From: Frateuria flava | Lineage (GTDB): Bacteria; Pseudomonadota; Gammaproteobacteria; Xanthomonadales; Rhodanobacteraceae | Assembly: GCF_017837635.1 (NCBI RefSeq) | Contig: NZ_JAGJRS010000021.1 | Span: 186,001 to 250,000, forward strand | DNA length: 64,000 bases | Direction: 5' to 3' | Shown here: positions 25,869 through 35,240 of the stretch, piece after piece | How positions within the stretch are numbered: the first letter of the stretch is position 1 | How the letters are laid out: the number at the start of each line of letters is the position of its first letter | Position numbers and translations under genes: made by a program | The notes under the pieces: generated by a model | Told to the model about the DNA's origin: nothing | The model's input: the letters and a program-made list of their open reading frames with translations, nothing else | The model's database searches: none

Positions 25869-26702
25869 TCAGAACCGTCCGGCGCGGAAATCGGCGATCG
25901 CCTCGTGGATCTGCGCGGGCGTGTTCATCACGAACGGGCCGTAGCGCGCGACGGTCTCGTTGAGCGGCCGGCCGGCCACCACCAGCAGCCGCGCGGCGCT
26001 CGCGCCGGCGCCCAGGGTCAGGCGGTCGCCTCCGGACAGCACCGCCAGCTCGCCGCGCGGCAGCGGTTCGCCGCCGACCTCGGCCGCCTCGCCTTCGAAC
26101 ACGTAGGCGAAGGCGTGGTGTTCCGCCGGCAGGTCCAGTTCGAAGCGCGCGCCGGCGGCCAGCGTGATGTCCAGGTACAGCGGCTCGGTGGCGACGCCCT
26201 GCACCGGCCCGATCGCCTCGCCCAGCCGCCCGGCGATCACCCGCGCCCGCACGCCGGGCGACGGTTCCACCTGCGGGATGCGCTCCGGCGCGATGTCCTG
26301 GTAGCGCGGCGCGGTCATCTTGTCCGCGGCCGGCAGGTTCACCCAGAGCTGGAAGCCCCACATCAGGCCGTTTTCCTGCTGCGGCATCTCCGAATGCAGG
26401 ATGCCGCGCCCGGCGGTCATCCACTGCACGCTGCCAGGACCCAGGTCGCCCTGGTTGCCGTGGTTGTCGCCATGGCGCATGTGCCCGGCGAGCATGTAGG
26501 TGACTGTCTCGAAGCCGCGGTGCGGGTGTTCGGGGAAGCCGGCGAGGTAGTCGCCGGCCTGGTCGGAGCGGAATTCGTCCAGCAGCAGGAACGGATCGAG
26601 CATGTCCAGGTTGGGCTGGCCGATGATGCGCTTGAGCTTCACGCCGGCGCCGTCGTTGGTGTCGATGCCGCGCACGCGGCGGGTGATGGTGCGTTGGCTC
26701 AT
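25869..26702 (-). CDS. Pirin family protein
   Basis: Bicupin metal protein of 277 residues. The N-terminal cupin has the metal-site motifs PEHPHRGFETVTYML and GRGILHSEMPQ, giving the conserved three His and one Glu. The C-terminal cupin (from about 165) is degenerate, as is usual. Some pirins have quercetinase activity; the substrate here is unknown. Upstream codons are poor, so the ATG at 26702 is used. Confidence 0.92.
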   Translation of the reverse strand: MSQRTITRRVRGIDTNDGAGVKLKRIIGQPNLDMLDPFLLLDEFRSDQAGDYLAGFPEHPHRGFETVTYMLAGHMRHGDNHGNQGDLGPGSVQWMTAGRGILHSEMPQQENGLMWGFQLWVNLPAADKMTAPRYQDIAPERIPQVEPSPGVRARVIAGRLGEAIGPVQGVATEPLYLDITLAAGARFELDLPAEHHAFAYVFEGEAAEVGGEPLPRGELAVLSGGDRLTLGAGASAARLLVVAGRPLNETVARYGPFVMNTPAQIHEAIADFRAGRF

Positions 26703-26804
26703 GGAACAGGCCTCCGGCGCGAATGGATGTCCATCAGCATGGGGCCGGTGGCGGATGGCGCCAAGCGTGGCGGCGTGAACGGATCGTTCGCCGAGAGCCT
26801 TTCT

Positions 26805-26862
26805 GCGGGAGCGCACTCCGGGCGACCGGGTGCAGGGCGGTCGCGCCCGGGGGTGCTCCTAC
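26805..26862. repeat. Family A palindromic repeat, copy 5, supplying a stop codon
   Basis: Inverted repeat with arms GCGGGAGCGCACTCC and GGGGGTGCTCCTAC. Its right arm contains, on the minus strand, the TAG that ends the DUF4336 gene (26861-26859). Confidence 0.82.
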
Positions 26863-27614
26863 AAGGGGCCCAGCCAGGCGAAGGCGCGACGCAGCTCGGC
26901 TTCGCCGTGGTCCAGGAAGCACCGGCCATGCGCCAGCAGGATCCGCTGCGGATGCCAGGCGAGCATGCGTTCGAGGCAGGCACGCGCCTCGGCCTTGTGG
27001 CCCAGGTAGGTCAGGCGCATGTCCAGCGGCATTTTGCCTTCGGGCGCGAGCACGCCGCCGACGCGCGCGAGCCAGCGCATCGGTGTATCGAGGCGGTCGG
27101 CGTCGAAGTTCTCGATCAGGTCGGCCAGGATCAGCGTGGCGCTCGGGCGGTGCAGGAACACCACTTCCTCGATGGCGCGGCTGCCCTTGAATCGCAGCTG
27201 GTCGAGCGTGCCGGCCCAGGCCGCCGGCGCGGTGTCCTCCAGGTCGGCGTCGAAGTGCACCTCGATGCGCTGGCTTGCGGCACGCTCGCGCACGCCCGGC
27301 GAAGCCCAGGCGACGGCCTGCGGGTAACGCCGCTTCCAGGCGGCGATGTGCGTGTAATGGATCTTGTTCGGCGAGACCAGGTGACGCACCGGGCCGAGCG
27401 CGTCGACAGCCTCGAACAGGGACGCATCCGGCGCGATCGGCGAGTGGCACCACAGCCCGCCATCGGGCAGGCGCACCACCGTCATGCGGGTCGGGAACGG
27501 CGCGCTCATGCCCAGCGGCGCGGCCATGCGCACGATCGGGCCATCGGCGATCCAGAGGTCTGGCGCAACCGGCTTGAGCGTGTTGATCGGTGCGTAGAGC
27601 GCCGGACCGCTCAC
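26859..27614 (-). CDS. DUF4336 domain protein
   Basis: The 251-residue product resembles a metallo-hydrolase-like domain: TLKPVAPDLWIADGPIVRM at the start, then RMTVVRLPDGGLWCHSPIAPD, HLVSPNKIHYTHIAAWKRRYP, LADLIENFD and HGRCFLDHGEAELRRAFAWL at the end. Function is unknown. No ATG precedes the conserved region, so a GTG at 27614 is chosen; it lies 5 nt after the UPF0149 stop, suggesting cotranscription. The TAG stop is donated by a palindromic repeat. Confidence 0.8.
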   Translation of the reverse strand: MSGPALYAPINTLKPVAPDLWIADGPIVRMAAPLGMSAPFPTRMTVVRLPDGGLWCHSPIAPDASLFEAVDALGPVRHLVSPNKIHYTHIAAWKRRYPQAVAWASPGVRERAASQRIEVHFDADLEDTAPAAWAGTLDQLRFKGSRAIEEVVFLHRPSATLILADLIENFDADRLDTPMRWLARVGGVLAPEGKMPLDMRLTYLGHKAEARACLERMLAWHPQRILLAHGRCFLDHGEAELRRAFAWLGPL

Positions 27615-27619
27615 GCCGG

Positions 27620-28303
27620 TCAGTGCACCCAGTGGCCGCTGCGCTGGCGCGGCGGCGGCGGCGCTTCCTCGCCCGGCGGCGGGGGCGTGCGGGCGAGCGC
27701 GGCCAGCTCCGCTTCGGTGGCCGGGTGCTCCTGCCAGTAGTGGTCGACCGCGCCCAGCACCGGCGCGACCTGCGCCAGGCACTCGTCGTATTCCTCGTCG
27801 GTGAGTTTCTCGAACTCGGCCTCGGCCGAGAGGATGCCCTCGTCCACCGCCAGCGCCATCACCGGACCGAGCATCTCCATCAGCTGCGGGTCCTCGGCCA
27901 GGCGCTTCTCCCACAACGCGGCACGTAGATCGATGCCGCGGCTGAAGCCTTCGCACCAGCCGGCCGCCGATAGCGCCGGGCCGGTGTCGGTATCGACTTC
28001 GCCCAGGATCGGCTCGTACGCCTCGACGTCCAGCTCGACGCGGATCGAGTCATTCAACTTGGCCAGCAATTCCAGCACGCGGTTGCCTTCGGCCTCGTCG
28101 ACGAAGGGATCGTGCAGCACCTCGGGCAGCCACTCGTCGGGCAGCACCTCGAGCGGGCCGACGGCGATCGCCGAGAGCATGCCGTGCACGCCATCGAGCA
28201 GCAGGCGCCCCTCGTCCGCGTGGCCGCGCAGATAACGGTCAAGCTCGTCCAGTTCCTCGTCGGTGAGGGAGCTGGGCCATTCTTCAGGCGGAGTACTGTT
28301 CAT
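27620..28303 (-). CDS. UPF0149/YecA-like family protein
   Basis: Acidic 227-residue helical protein of the UPF0149 family. It has LTDEELDELDRYLRGH at the N-terminus, MLSAIAVGPLEVLPDEWLPEVLHD and the WCEGFSRGIDLR motif. It lacks the C-terminal SEC-C zinc motif of YecA and instead ends in a Pro/Glu-rich tail. The Shine-Dalgarno TGAGGA precedes ATG 28303. It sits between xthA (6-bp gap) and the DUF4336 gene, forming a small operon. Confidence 0.9.
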   Translation of the reverse strand: MNSTPPEEWPSSLTDEELDELDRYLRGHADEGRLLLDGVHGMLSAIAVGPLEVLPDEWLPEVLHDPFVDEAEGNRVLELLAKLNDSIRVELDVEAYEPILGEVDTDTGPALSAAGWCEGFSRGIDLRAALWEKRLAEDPQLMEMLGPVMALAVDEGILSAEAEFEKLTDEEYDECLAQVAPVLGAVDHYWQEHPATEAELAALARTPPPPGEEAPPPPRQRSGHWVH

Positions 28304-28309
28304 CGTTCC

Positions 28310-29080
28310 TCAGATATCCAGATCGAGCGTCACCGGGGTGTGATCGGACGGCCGTTCCCACTGGCGCGGCACACGGTCGATCGCGGCCGCCCGCGCGGCG
28401 CCCTTGAGCGCCTCGCCAAGCAGGATCAGGTCGATGCGCAAACCCAGGTTGCGGCGGAAGGCGGCCTGCCGGTAATCCCACCAGCTGTGGTGGCCGGCGT
28501 CCTGTTCGAACAGGCGGAAGCTGTCGTGCAGGCCCAGCCCGGTGATCGCGTTGAGCGCCGCGCGCTCGGGCACCGAACACAGCACCGAGTCGCGCCAGGC
28601 GACCGGGTCGTGCACGTCGCGATCGTCCGGCGCGATGTTGAAGTCCCCCAGCACCACCAGGTTGGGATGGCGCTCGTGCTCGCGCGCCAGAAATTCGCGC
28701 ACCTTGGCCAGCCAGTCCAGCTTGTAGTCGTATTTCGGATCGCCCACGGCCTTGCCGTTGACCACGTACAGGTCGACCACGCGCAGGTCGCCGACGGTGG
28801 CGGCAAGGATGCGCCGCTGCGGATCGTCCAGCCCGGGGATGTCGGTGACCACGTCGGTGGGCGCCTGTCCGCGCGTCAGGATCGCCACGCCGTTGTAGGT
28901 CTTCTGGCCGGAGAACACCGCGCGGTAGCCGGCCGCGGCCAGCTCGTCGACCGGGAACTTCGCGTCCTCCAGCTTGGTTTCCTGCAGCGCCACGATGTCC
29001 GGTTGCGCCTCGGCCATCCACTGGGTCAGTTGCGGCAGCCGCACCTTCAGCGAGTTCACGTTCCAGGAGGCGATCTTCAT
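28310..29080 (-). CDS. xthA: Exodeoxyribonuclease III (AP endonuclease)
   Basis: Base-excision repair enzyme of 256 residues. It begins MKIASWNVNSLKVRLPQL and has LQETKLED (metal Glu), GDFNIAPDDRDVHDP and the C-terminal His in RPSDHTPVTLDLDI. TACAAT lies 6 nt before the ATG on the minus strand with no Shine-Dalgarno, so the mRNA may be leaderless. It starts a run with UPF0149 and DUF4336. Confidence 0.96.
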   Translation of the reverse strand: MKIASWNVNSLKVRLPQLTQWMAEAQPDIVALQETKLEDAKFPVDELAAAGYRAVFSGQKTYNGVAILTRGQAPTDVVTDIPGLDDPQRRILAATVGDLRVVDLYVVNGKAVGDPKYDYKLDWLAKVREFLAREHERHPNLVVLGDFNIAPDDRDVHDPVAWRDSVLCSVPERAALNAITGLGLHDSFRLFEQDAGHHSWWDYRQAAFRRNLGLRIDLILLGEALKGAARAAAIDRVPRQWERPSDHTPVTLDLDI

Positions 29081-29111
29081 CGGCCCATTGTAGGGGATGC
29101 GCCGGGCGCGG

Positions 29112-30473
29112 CTATCGGCGCGCGGCCGCCTTGCGCTGCTGGCGTGCCATGCGTCGGCGCCGCCAGCTCAGCAGCGGCTGCGCGCTGAAGCCGTGCACCA
29201 CCACGCTCAGGGTGATGGTGGTGACCACCACGCCGGCGACCAGCCGCGCCGGCTTGCCGTCCAGCCCGTGCAGCAGCGCATAGGCCAGGTAGTTCAGCCC
29301 GCCGATGCCGCGGATGCCGAGCCAGCCCAGCAGCAGGCGGCGGCGCCAGTGCAGCTGCATGCCGATGGTGGTGATCCAGGTGGCGAGCGGCCGCACGAGG
29401 AGGAACAGCACGCCGGCCAGCAGCAGCGCCTGCGGCTCCCAGTGGCGCGCCAGCGCGATGCCCAGCAGCAGCACCAGCAGCGGGCCGAGCAGGTGCTCCA
29501 TGACGTTGCCGAAGGTCAGCGCCTCGGTCACCAGGTGACCGACGATCTCCACCGGCTGGTCGCGGTCGACGCCGCCGTCCAGCACCGGGCGCACCACGAA
29601 CTCGGCCGGCGGCGTGCGGGTGATGTCGCGCTCGTGCGGCAGGCGCGGATGCGGGTGCTCGCGCATCACGCCGACCTCGACCGCGCGCATGCCCACGCCC
29701 GCGGCGAACGCGGCCAGATAGCCGAGCGCGCCGATGCCTTCGGCCACCGCGTAGGTCACCGCGACCAGGCCGGTGATGAGCAGTGCACCCGGTCCGGGGT
29801 CGCGCCCGATCCGCATCAACTGCGTGCCGAGGCGGCCGACCAGCCAGCCCAGCCCGAAGCCGAGCGCGAGCCCGGCGCCGATTCCCCACACGAGATTGAG
29901 CAGCGCCCACTCGCCGACGGCGCCCCATGAGAGCCCGCCATGCAGCCAGGCAAGCGCCAGCAGCAGGAATGGCATCGCACTGCCGTCGTTCATCCCGGCC
30001 TCGCCGGAGAGCGCCACGCGCAGGCCGTCGTGGTCGGCCGCGTTGTCCACCGCGATGGTGCTGGCCAGCACCGGGTCGGTCGGCGCCAGCATGGCGGCCA
30101 GCAGCAGCGCGAGCGGCCAGTCCAGATCCAGCAGCAGGTGCGCCGCCAGCGCGGTGCCGGCGATCGACAGCGCCATCGCCGGGAACGCCAGCCGCCGCGC
30201 CACCCGCCACGGCCGCGCGCGCCAGGGCATGCGCAGCTTCAGGCCGCCGACGAACAGCGAGATGATCAGTGCCACCTCGGTCAGCCGTTCCAGCCAGCGC
30301 GCGTCGGCCAGGAAGTTGACGTCGAGCAGGTACAGGCCCCACGGCCCGATCGCGACGCCGACCACCAGGTACAACGCAAACTGCGTCAGCGGCAACGGCC
30401 GGATCCAGCCGGCCGCCAGCGACATGACCATCAGCAGGGCGCCGCTGGCCGCCATCCATCCCAGAAAACCCAT
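29112..30473 (-). CDS. Cation/proton antiporter (CPA1 NhaP-like)
   Basis: Inner-membrane Na+(K+)/H+ antiporter of 453 residues with about 12 TM helices. Family landmarks are LLAAMLAPTDPVLASTIAVDN (unwound TM with conserved TDPV), VALSGEAGMNDGSAMPFLLLA (ion-binding Asp in NDG) and GWLGIRGIGGLNYLAYAL. A basic tail follows the last helix. It lies 31 bp upstream of xthA on the same strand; a shared transcript is possible. The substrate ion cannot be told from sequence alone. Confidence 0.9.
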   Translation of the reverse strand: MGFLGWMAASGALLMVMSLAAGWIRPLPLTQFALYLVVGVAIGPWGLYLLDVNFLADARWLERLTEVALIISLFVGGLKLRMPWRARPWRVARRLAFPAMALSIAGTALAAHLLLDLDWPLALLLAAMLAPTDPVLASTIAVDNAADHDGLRVALSGEAGMNDGSAMPFLLLALAWLHGGLSWGAVGEWALLNLVWGIGAGLALGFGLGWLVGRLGTQLMRIGRDPGPGALLITGLVAVTYAVAEGIGALGYLAAFAAGVGMRAVEVGVMREHPHPRLPHERDITRTPPAEFVVRPVLDGGVDRDQPVEIVGHLVTEALTFGNVMEHLLGPLLVLLLGIALARHWEPQALLLAGVLFLLVRPLATWITTIGMQLHWRRRLLLGWLGIRGIGGLNYLAYALLHGLDGKPARLVAGVVVTTITLSVVVHGFSAQPLLSWRRRRMARQQRKAAARR

Positions 30474-30557
30474 CTCGGTTTCCGTCGACCGAACCGGCCC
30501 CTAGCCTCGCCGGGGCGGCATCGACAGCGGATGAACAGCGCCGGCCGCGCCGGCCGG

Positions 30558-32615
30558 TCAGGTCAGCCCGTGGCTGCGCAACAGCGCCTCCGGCTCGGGC
30601 TTGCGGCCGCGGAAGGCAATGAAGCTTTCCAATGCGGGACGGCTCGCGCCGACGGCAAGGATCTCGCGGCGGAAGCGCTCGCCGGTGGCCTGGTCGATCA
30701 CGCTGCCGCCGTGCTCGGTCAGCTCCTCGAAGGCGCCGAAGGCATCGGCGCTGAGCAGCTCGGCCCACAGGTAGCTGTAATAGCCGGCCGCGTAGCCGCC
30801 GGAGAAGATGTGCGTGAAGGCATGCGGGAACCGCTGCCACGCCGGCGGGTGCAGCACCGCGACCTGGTGGCGCACCTGCTCGAGCACTTCCATCGTGCGC
30901 GCGCCGCGCTCGGCGTCGTATTCCAGGTGCATCAGGAAATCGAACAGCGCGAACTCGAGCTGGCGCACCAGGAACAGCCCGGCGTGGTAGTGCCGCGCGG
31001 CGAGCATGCGCTGGTAAAGCTCCTCGGGCAGCGCCTCGCCGGTCTGCCAGTGGCGTGCGAACAGATCCAGTGCCTCGCGGTTCCAGCCGAAGTTCTCCAT
31101 GAACTGGCTGGGCAGTTCCACCGCGTCCCATTCCACGCCATCGATGCCGCCGATCGAGGGCAATGCGATCTCGGTCAGCAGGTGGTGCAGGCCGTGGCCG
31201 AATTCGTGGAAGAGGGTGAGTACATCGTCGTGCTTGAGCAGCGCCGGCTTGCCATCGGTGGGCGGAGCGAAGTTGCAGGTGAGGAAGGCGATCGGCAGCT
31301 GGTGTCCGGCGGCATCGTCGAAGCGCGCGCGGCAGACGTCCATCCAGGCGCCGCCGCGCTTGCCGTTGCGCGCGTAGAGATCGACGTAGGCGCCGGCGAA
31401 CACGCGCCCGTCGGCGTCGCGCACGTCGTAGTAGCGCACGTCCGGATGCCACACGTCGACGTCCTCGCGCGGGCTGAGCGTGATGCCGTAGAGCCTGCCG
31501 GTGAGCGCGAACAGGCCGTCGAGCACCGCCGGCAGCGGGAAGTACGGCTTCAGTTGCTCCTCGTCCAGCGCGTAGCGCTGCTGGCGCAGTTTCTCCGAGA
31601 CGTAGGCGACGTCCCACGGCTCGAGGTTGTCCAGGCCCAGTTCGGCCTGCGCCCAGGCGCGCAGTTCGTCCAGCTCCTGCTGCGCCACCGGTCGGGCGCG
31701 GGCGGCCAGGTCGTGCAGGAACTCCAGCACCTCGGTCGGCGAGGCGGCCATCTTGGTGGCCAGCGATTCCTCCGCGGCGTTGGCGAAGCCGAGCAGCCGC
31801 GCGGCCTCGTGGCGCAGCTTCATGATGTCCTCGATGCGCGCGCTGTTGTCGAACTTGCCCGCGTCCGGGCCCTGGTCGGAGGCGCGGGTCTGGTAGGCCC
31901 AGTAGACGCGCTCGCGCAGGCTGCGATTGTCGGCATGGGTGAGCACCGCCTGCACGCTGGGCTGCTTGAGCGTGACCAGGAAGCCTTCCAGGTCCTGCTC
32001 GGCGGCGTAGCGACGCAGCACCGCGCGCGAGGACTCGGGCAAGCCTTCGAGGTCGCGTTCGTCGGTGACGTGCTCATGCCAGGCCTCGGTCGCGTCCAGC
32101 ACGGCATTGGCGAACTCGGTGGACAGGCGCGAGAGCGTCACGCCGATCTCGCGGTAGCGCGCGCGCGCCGGTTCCTCCAGCGCGACGCCGGAGAGCCTGA
32201 AATCGCGCAGCGCGTGTTCGACCAGCGCGCGCTCGGGCCGCGGCAGCGTGGCGAAGGACGGCGCGTCGGCCAGCGCCTGCACTGCCGCATACAGCGCGCG
32301 GTTCTGGCCCAGCTCGATGGCATGCTCGGTGAGTTTCTCCTCGGCCGGCCCGTACACCGCGCGCAGCGCCTCGCTGTCGGCCACCGCGTGCAGGTGGCCG
32401 ACCGGCGCCCAGGCATGCGCCAGGCGCTGTTCCAGTCGCTCCTGGGTGAGCATCACCGTGGCGAAATCCTTCGGCGCGTCCGGCGCGGTCAGCGCGTCGA
32501 TGCCGGCGCGGTAGTCGGCCAGGATGGCGTCGATCGCGGGTTCCACGTGCTCGGGCGTGATTTTCGAGAAGGCGGGAAGCGGCTGGTCGGCGAGCAGCGG
32601 GTTGTGTTGGTCCAT
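30558..32615 (-). CDS. prlC: Oligopeptidase A (M3 metallopeptidase)
   Basis: Cytosolic zinc oligopeptidase of 685 residues that degrades signal peptides and short peptides. The zinc motif is FHEFGHGLHH, with H470, E471 and H474, and the C-terminal substrate region has FSGGYAAGYYSYLWAE. No signal peptide is present, separating it from secreted Dcp. The Shine-Dalgarno AAGGAG precedes ATG 32615. It diverges from the gamma carbonic anhydrase gene. Confidence 0.97.
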   Translation of the reverse strand: MDQHNPLLADQPLPAFSKITPEHVEPAIDAILADYRAGIDALTAPDAPKDFATVMLTQERLEQRLAHAWAPVGHLHAVADSEALRAVYGPAEEKLTEHAIELGQNRALYAAVQALADAPSFATLPRPERALVEHALRDFRLSGVALEEPARARYREIGVTLSRLSTEFANAVLDATEAWHEHVTDERDLEGLPESSRAVLRRYAAEQDLEGFLVTLKQPSVQAVLTHADNRSLRERVYWAYQTRASDQGPDAGKFDNSARIEDIMKLRHEAARLLGFANAAEESLATKMAASPTEVLEFLHDLAARARPVAQQELDELRAWAQAELGLDNLEPWDVAYVSEKLRQQRYALDEEQLKPYFPLPAVLDGLFALTGRLYGITLSPREDVDVWHPDVRYYDVRDADGRVFAGAYVDLYARNGKRGGAWMDVCRARFDDAAGHQLPIAFLTCNFAPPTDGKPALLKHDDVLTLFHEFGHGLHHLLTEIALPSIGGIDGVEWDAVELPSQFMENFGWNREALDLFARHWQTGEALPEELYQRMLAARHYHAGLFLVRQLEFALFDFLMHLEYDAERGARTMEVLEQVRHQVAVLHPPAWQRFPHAFTHIFSGGYAAGYYSYLWAELLSADAFGAFEELTEHGGSVIDQATGERFRREILAVGASRPALESFIAFRGRKPEPEALLRSHGLT

Positions 32616-32711
32616 GAAGAACTCCTTGGGATCGTTCCAGCGTGGCGACCGGGCTGGGCGAATTCAAGCCGCGCCGCCACCGCCGGTGTGTGCTCACTTA
32701 CAATCGGGCGG

Positions 32712-33242
32712 ATGAACAATCTGCGCATGTACAAGGGCATCGCGCCCACCCTCGGCCAGCGCGTGTATGTCGATCCGGCTGCCAGCGTGATCGGCGACGT
32801 GGTGCTGGGCGACGACGTGTCGGTCTGGCCCGGCGTGGTGCTGCGCGGCGACGTGCACTTCATCCGGGTCGGTGCGCGCACCAATATCCAGGACGGCACC
32901 ATCGTGCACGTCAGCCACGAGGGGCCGTACGGGCCGGGCTTTCCCTGCCTGATCGGCGAGGGCGTGACGATCGGCCACGCCGCGGTGGTGCACGCCTGCA
33001 CGCTGGAGGACTATTGCCTGATCGGCATGCACGCGACCGTGCTCGATGGCGCGGTGGTGAAGAAGCACGGCTTCGTCGGCGCCGGCGCGGTGATCCCGCC
33101 GGGCAAGGTGGTGGGCGAGCGCGAGCTGTGGCTGGGCAATCCGGCCAGGTGCGTGCGCGTGCTGACCGACAGCCAGGTCGAGCAGCTGCATTACTCGGCC
33201 GAACACTACATCCGCCTGAAGGACGCCTACCTGGCCGGCTGA
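32712..33242 (+). CDS. Gamma-class carbonic anhydrase family protein (YrdA-like)
   Basis: Left-handed beta-helix hexapeptide-repeat protein of 176 residues. Repeats run from about residue 15 to 130, with three zinc ligands at H66 (IVHVSH), H89 (IGHAAVVHAC) and H94. A C-terminal helix starts SQVEQLHYSAEHYIRL. TACAAT lies 7 nt before the ATG and no Shine-Dalgarno is visible, pointing to a leaderless transcript. Its 3' end overlaps the convergent gene by 16 bp. Many YrdA-type members lack measurable activity. Confidence 0.92.
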   Translation: MNNLRMYKGIAPTLGQRVYVDPAASVIGDVVLGDDVSVWPGVVLRGDVHFIRVGARTNIQDGTIVHVSHEGPYGPGFPCLIGEGVTIGHAAVVHACTLEDYCLIGMHATVLDGAVVKKHGFVGAGAVIPPGKVVGERELWLGNPARCVRVLTDSQVEQLHYSAEHYIRLKDAYLAG

Positions 33243-33727
33243 ACGGCCCGGCGCGCCCGTGCCTGCAGGATCGCCGCGCGTGCCTCGTGCCGGCGCACTT
33301 CCAGGTGGCGCTGCGCGGCGAGCTTGCCGGCCAGCAGCGCCAGCAGGTAGTTGTCCGCATCGAAGTCGCGCAACAGGCGCAGTTCGCGTTCGGCTTCGTC
33401 CAGCTCGCCATGGTCGATCGTCTGCTCGACGACCTTCGTGGCCGCGGGGAACAGCCGCTGCAGCGCCTCGCGGGTGGCCGCGTCGTCCGGCTCCAGGCCG
33501 AGCACGCTGAGGTAGAACTCGTAGGCGTTGCTGCCGGCCGGGGCCAGCAGGCGGTGCTCGCGTTCGGCGCTCTGCGCCAGTGCCAGCAGGATGGCGCGCC
33601 CGCCCGCCTCGTCGTCGGAGACGTGAGCGACGGGTGGTCGCCGCAGCAGGCCCAGCACGGCCACGAGCAGGAGCAAGGCGCCGACGGCCAGCCAGGGGTG
33701 GCGAGTGGGGGCGGGAGAAACGGACAT
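33227..33727 (-). CDS. Membrane-anchored protein of unknown function (166 aa)
   Basis: One N-terminal TM helix (residues about 12-29) and a periplasmic or cytosolic helical domain with strong heptad-like charge patterning (DEAERELRLLRDFDADNYLLALLAGKLAAQRH). The repeated ALxxLFPAA / LDEAERELRLL pattern resembles degenerate TPR helices but no full TPR is convincing. The start at 33727 begins just before the TM helix. It overlaps the gamma carbonic anhydrase gene by 16 bp tail to tail. The 230 bp between it and aroE show no gene. Confidence 0.65.
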   Translation of the reverse strand: MSVSPAPTRHPWLAVGALLLLVAVLGLLRRPPVAHVSDDEAGGRAILLALAQSAEREHRLLAPAGSNAYEFYLSVLGLEPDDAATREALQRLFPAATKVVEQTIDHGELDEAERELRLLRDFDADNYLLALLAGKLAAQRHLEVRRHEARAAILQARARRAVQPAR

Positions 33728-33957
33728 GCAGGGGTCGCCAGTGGCCCGCGCAGGGTCGCGGCGGGCGCACGGTAGCGAGGGCGCGTTGCAGTGGCATGAC
33801 TCGCGCGGCCGGTCGACGCGCCAGGGGCGGCCGTGTTCACGCATGCGCGAGTGCACGCGAGGCGAGCGGCATTCGCGCGCCCGGCAGCGGTCCGCCTGGC
33901 GGCCACGCGCGGGACGCCCCTGCAGGAGGCCTTGGCGTGCTGCCGTCCGCGGGAATA

Positions 33958-34797
33958 TCAGGCCAGCGTTGCGCGCAATTGCGCGTACACCGGGTCGGTG
34001 TCCGGCCGGCGGCCGTGCCATAGGGCAAAAGCGTCGGCAGCCTGCTCCACCAGCATGCCCAAGCCGTCGCAGGCGGACCTGGCGCCGGCGCTCCTGGCCC
34101 ACGCCAGGAAGCTCTGGGCGCTGCGGCCATAGGACAGGTCGTAACCGACCGTCTGCGGGTTGGCCAGGCCGGGCGGCAGCGCCAGTGGCTGGCCGAGCAC
34201 GCCGGCCGAGGTGGCGTGCACGATCAGGTCGAAGCTGCCCAGATCGGCCAGGTCCTGCCAGTAACGCGCACGTGCCCTCGTCACGCCCAGGGCGCCGGCG
34301 AGCGCGGCGGCGGCGTCGGCGGTGCGGTTGACGATGGTCAACTCCTCCACGCCCGCGTCCAGCAGCTCCCATGCCACGCCCCGCGCCGCGCCGCCGGCGC
34401 CGAGCAGCAGCACGCGGCGGCCCTGCAGCGCGCACTGCTGGCGACCGGCAAGGTCGCGCACCAGCCCGGCGCCGTCGGTGTTGTGTGCGGCCAGGCGCCC
34501 GTCCGCCAGGCGGGTCAGCACGTTGGCACTGCCGGCGCGGCTGGCGGCCGGCGTGCGCTCGTCGGCCAGCGCGAAGGCGGCGGCCTTGTGCGGCAGGGTG
34601 ATGTTGGCGCCGTGGGCGCGCGCCAGGAACCGGCGCACCGCATCGGCGAAAGCGTCGGGCGCCACATCGAACGCGGTGTACTCGAGCGCGATGCCGCATT
34701 GCTCGCCGAACAGCCGGTGGATCGCCGGCGACAGCGAGTGGCTGATCGGGTGGCCGAACACCGCATAGCGTGCGGGAGGGTCGATGCCGGGCGGCAT
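33958..34797 (-). CDS. aroE: Shikimate dehydrogenase (NADP+)
   Basis: Reduces 3-dehydroshikimate in aromatic amino acid synthesis. The 279-residue product has the substrate site YAVFGHPISHSLSPAIH with SLSP, the catalytic Lys in ITLPHKAAAF, the cofactor loop LLLGAGGAARGV and NRT, typical of NADP specificity. The start at 34797 is the ATG nearest the first strand; ATG 34830 is also possible and no Shine-Dalgarno decides. Confidence 0.96.
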   Translation of the reverse strand: MPPGIDPPARYAVFGHPISHSLSPAIHRLFGEQCGIALEYTAFDVAPDAFADAVRRFLARAHGANITLPHKAAAFALADERTPAASRAGSANVLTRLADGRLAAHNTDGAGLVRDLAGRQQCALQGRRVLLLGAGGAARGVAWELLDAGVEELTIVNRTADAAAALAGALGVTRARARYWQDLADLGSFDLIVHATSAGVLGQPLALPPGLANPQTVGYDLSYGRSAQSFLAWARSAGARSACDGLGMLVEQAADAFALWHGRRPDTDPVYAQLRATLA

Positions 34798-34914
34798 GGG
34801 CGGTCCGTAGGGGGCGGTTGGTGCGCGCATTCTAGGCACGCGCGCGGTCCGTCGCAGCTGCTGAGATGGGCGGCCCGGAGCATGGCCTTCCACCGTCCTT
34901 CGGAGTCTTTCGCC

Positions 34915-35130
34915 ATGCCCGTCACCCGTTCCCAGGCGTTTACCTTCCAGCTGGCCGCCGGCGCCGGCCTCTGGGCGCTGCTCGGCGCCTTCGTGCTCGC
35001 GCTGACGCCGGTGCCGGCGCATACCGAGGCGCTGGGCTGGGCGCCGCTGTTCTGGTTGCTGCTCGCGCCGCTGTGCGTACTCGCCGGCCTGCGCCTGCGG
35101 CGACTGGGACTGGCCCTGCCCGTCGGCTGA
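34915..35130 (+). CDS. Small two-helix membrane protein (71 aa)
   Basis: Two hydrophobic helices (about residues 12-30 and 42-58), separated by a Pro/His/Glu loop, with a short Arg-rich end. GGAG lies 12 nt before ATG 34915. It faces away from aroE. Unknown function; a real gene is likely because of codon bias and a sensible topology, but it is short. Confidence 0.5.
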   Translation: MPVTRSQAFTFQLAAGAGLWALLGAFVLALTPVPAHTEALGWAPLFWLLLAPLCVLAGLRLRRLGLALPVG

Positions 35131-35240
35131 ACATTCAGCCAGGGGCAGGGCCGCGCCCGCTCCGGACCGGCCCGTTGTGCTACAACGCGCGATCGATTTC
35201 GCGACGCGCTGGCGTCCGGCTGGGGGCCGGCAACACGGGC

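Noticed and set aside
32536-32555. Third parS site in prlC (GTTCCACGTG)
   Set aside because: Only the left half matches; the right half reads CTCGGG instead of GAAC.
29940-33242. 1100-codon plus-strand open frame opposite the antiporter and prlC
   Set aside because: Antisense shadow; only its last 177 codons, the gamma carbonic anhydrase, are real.
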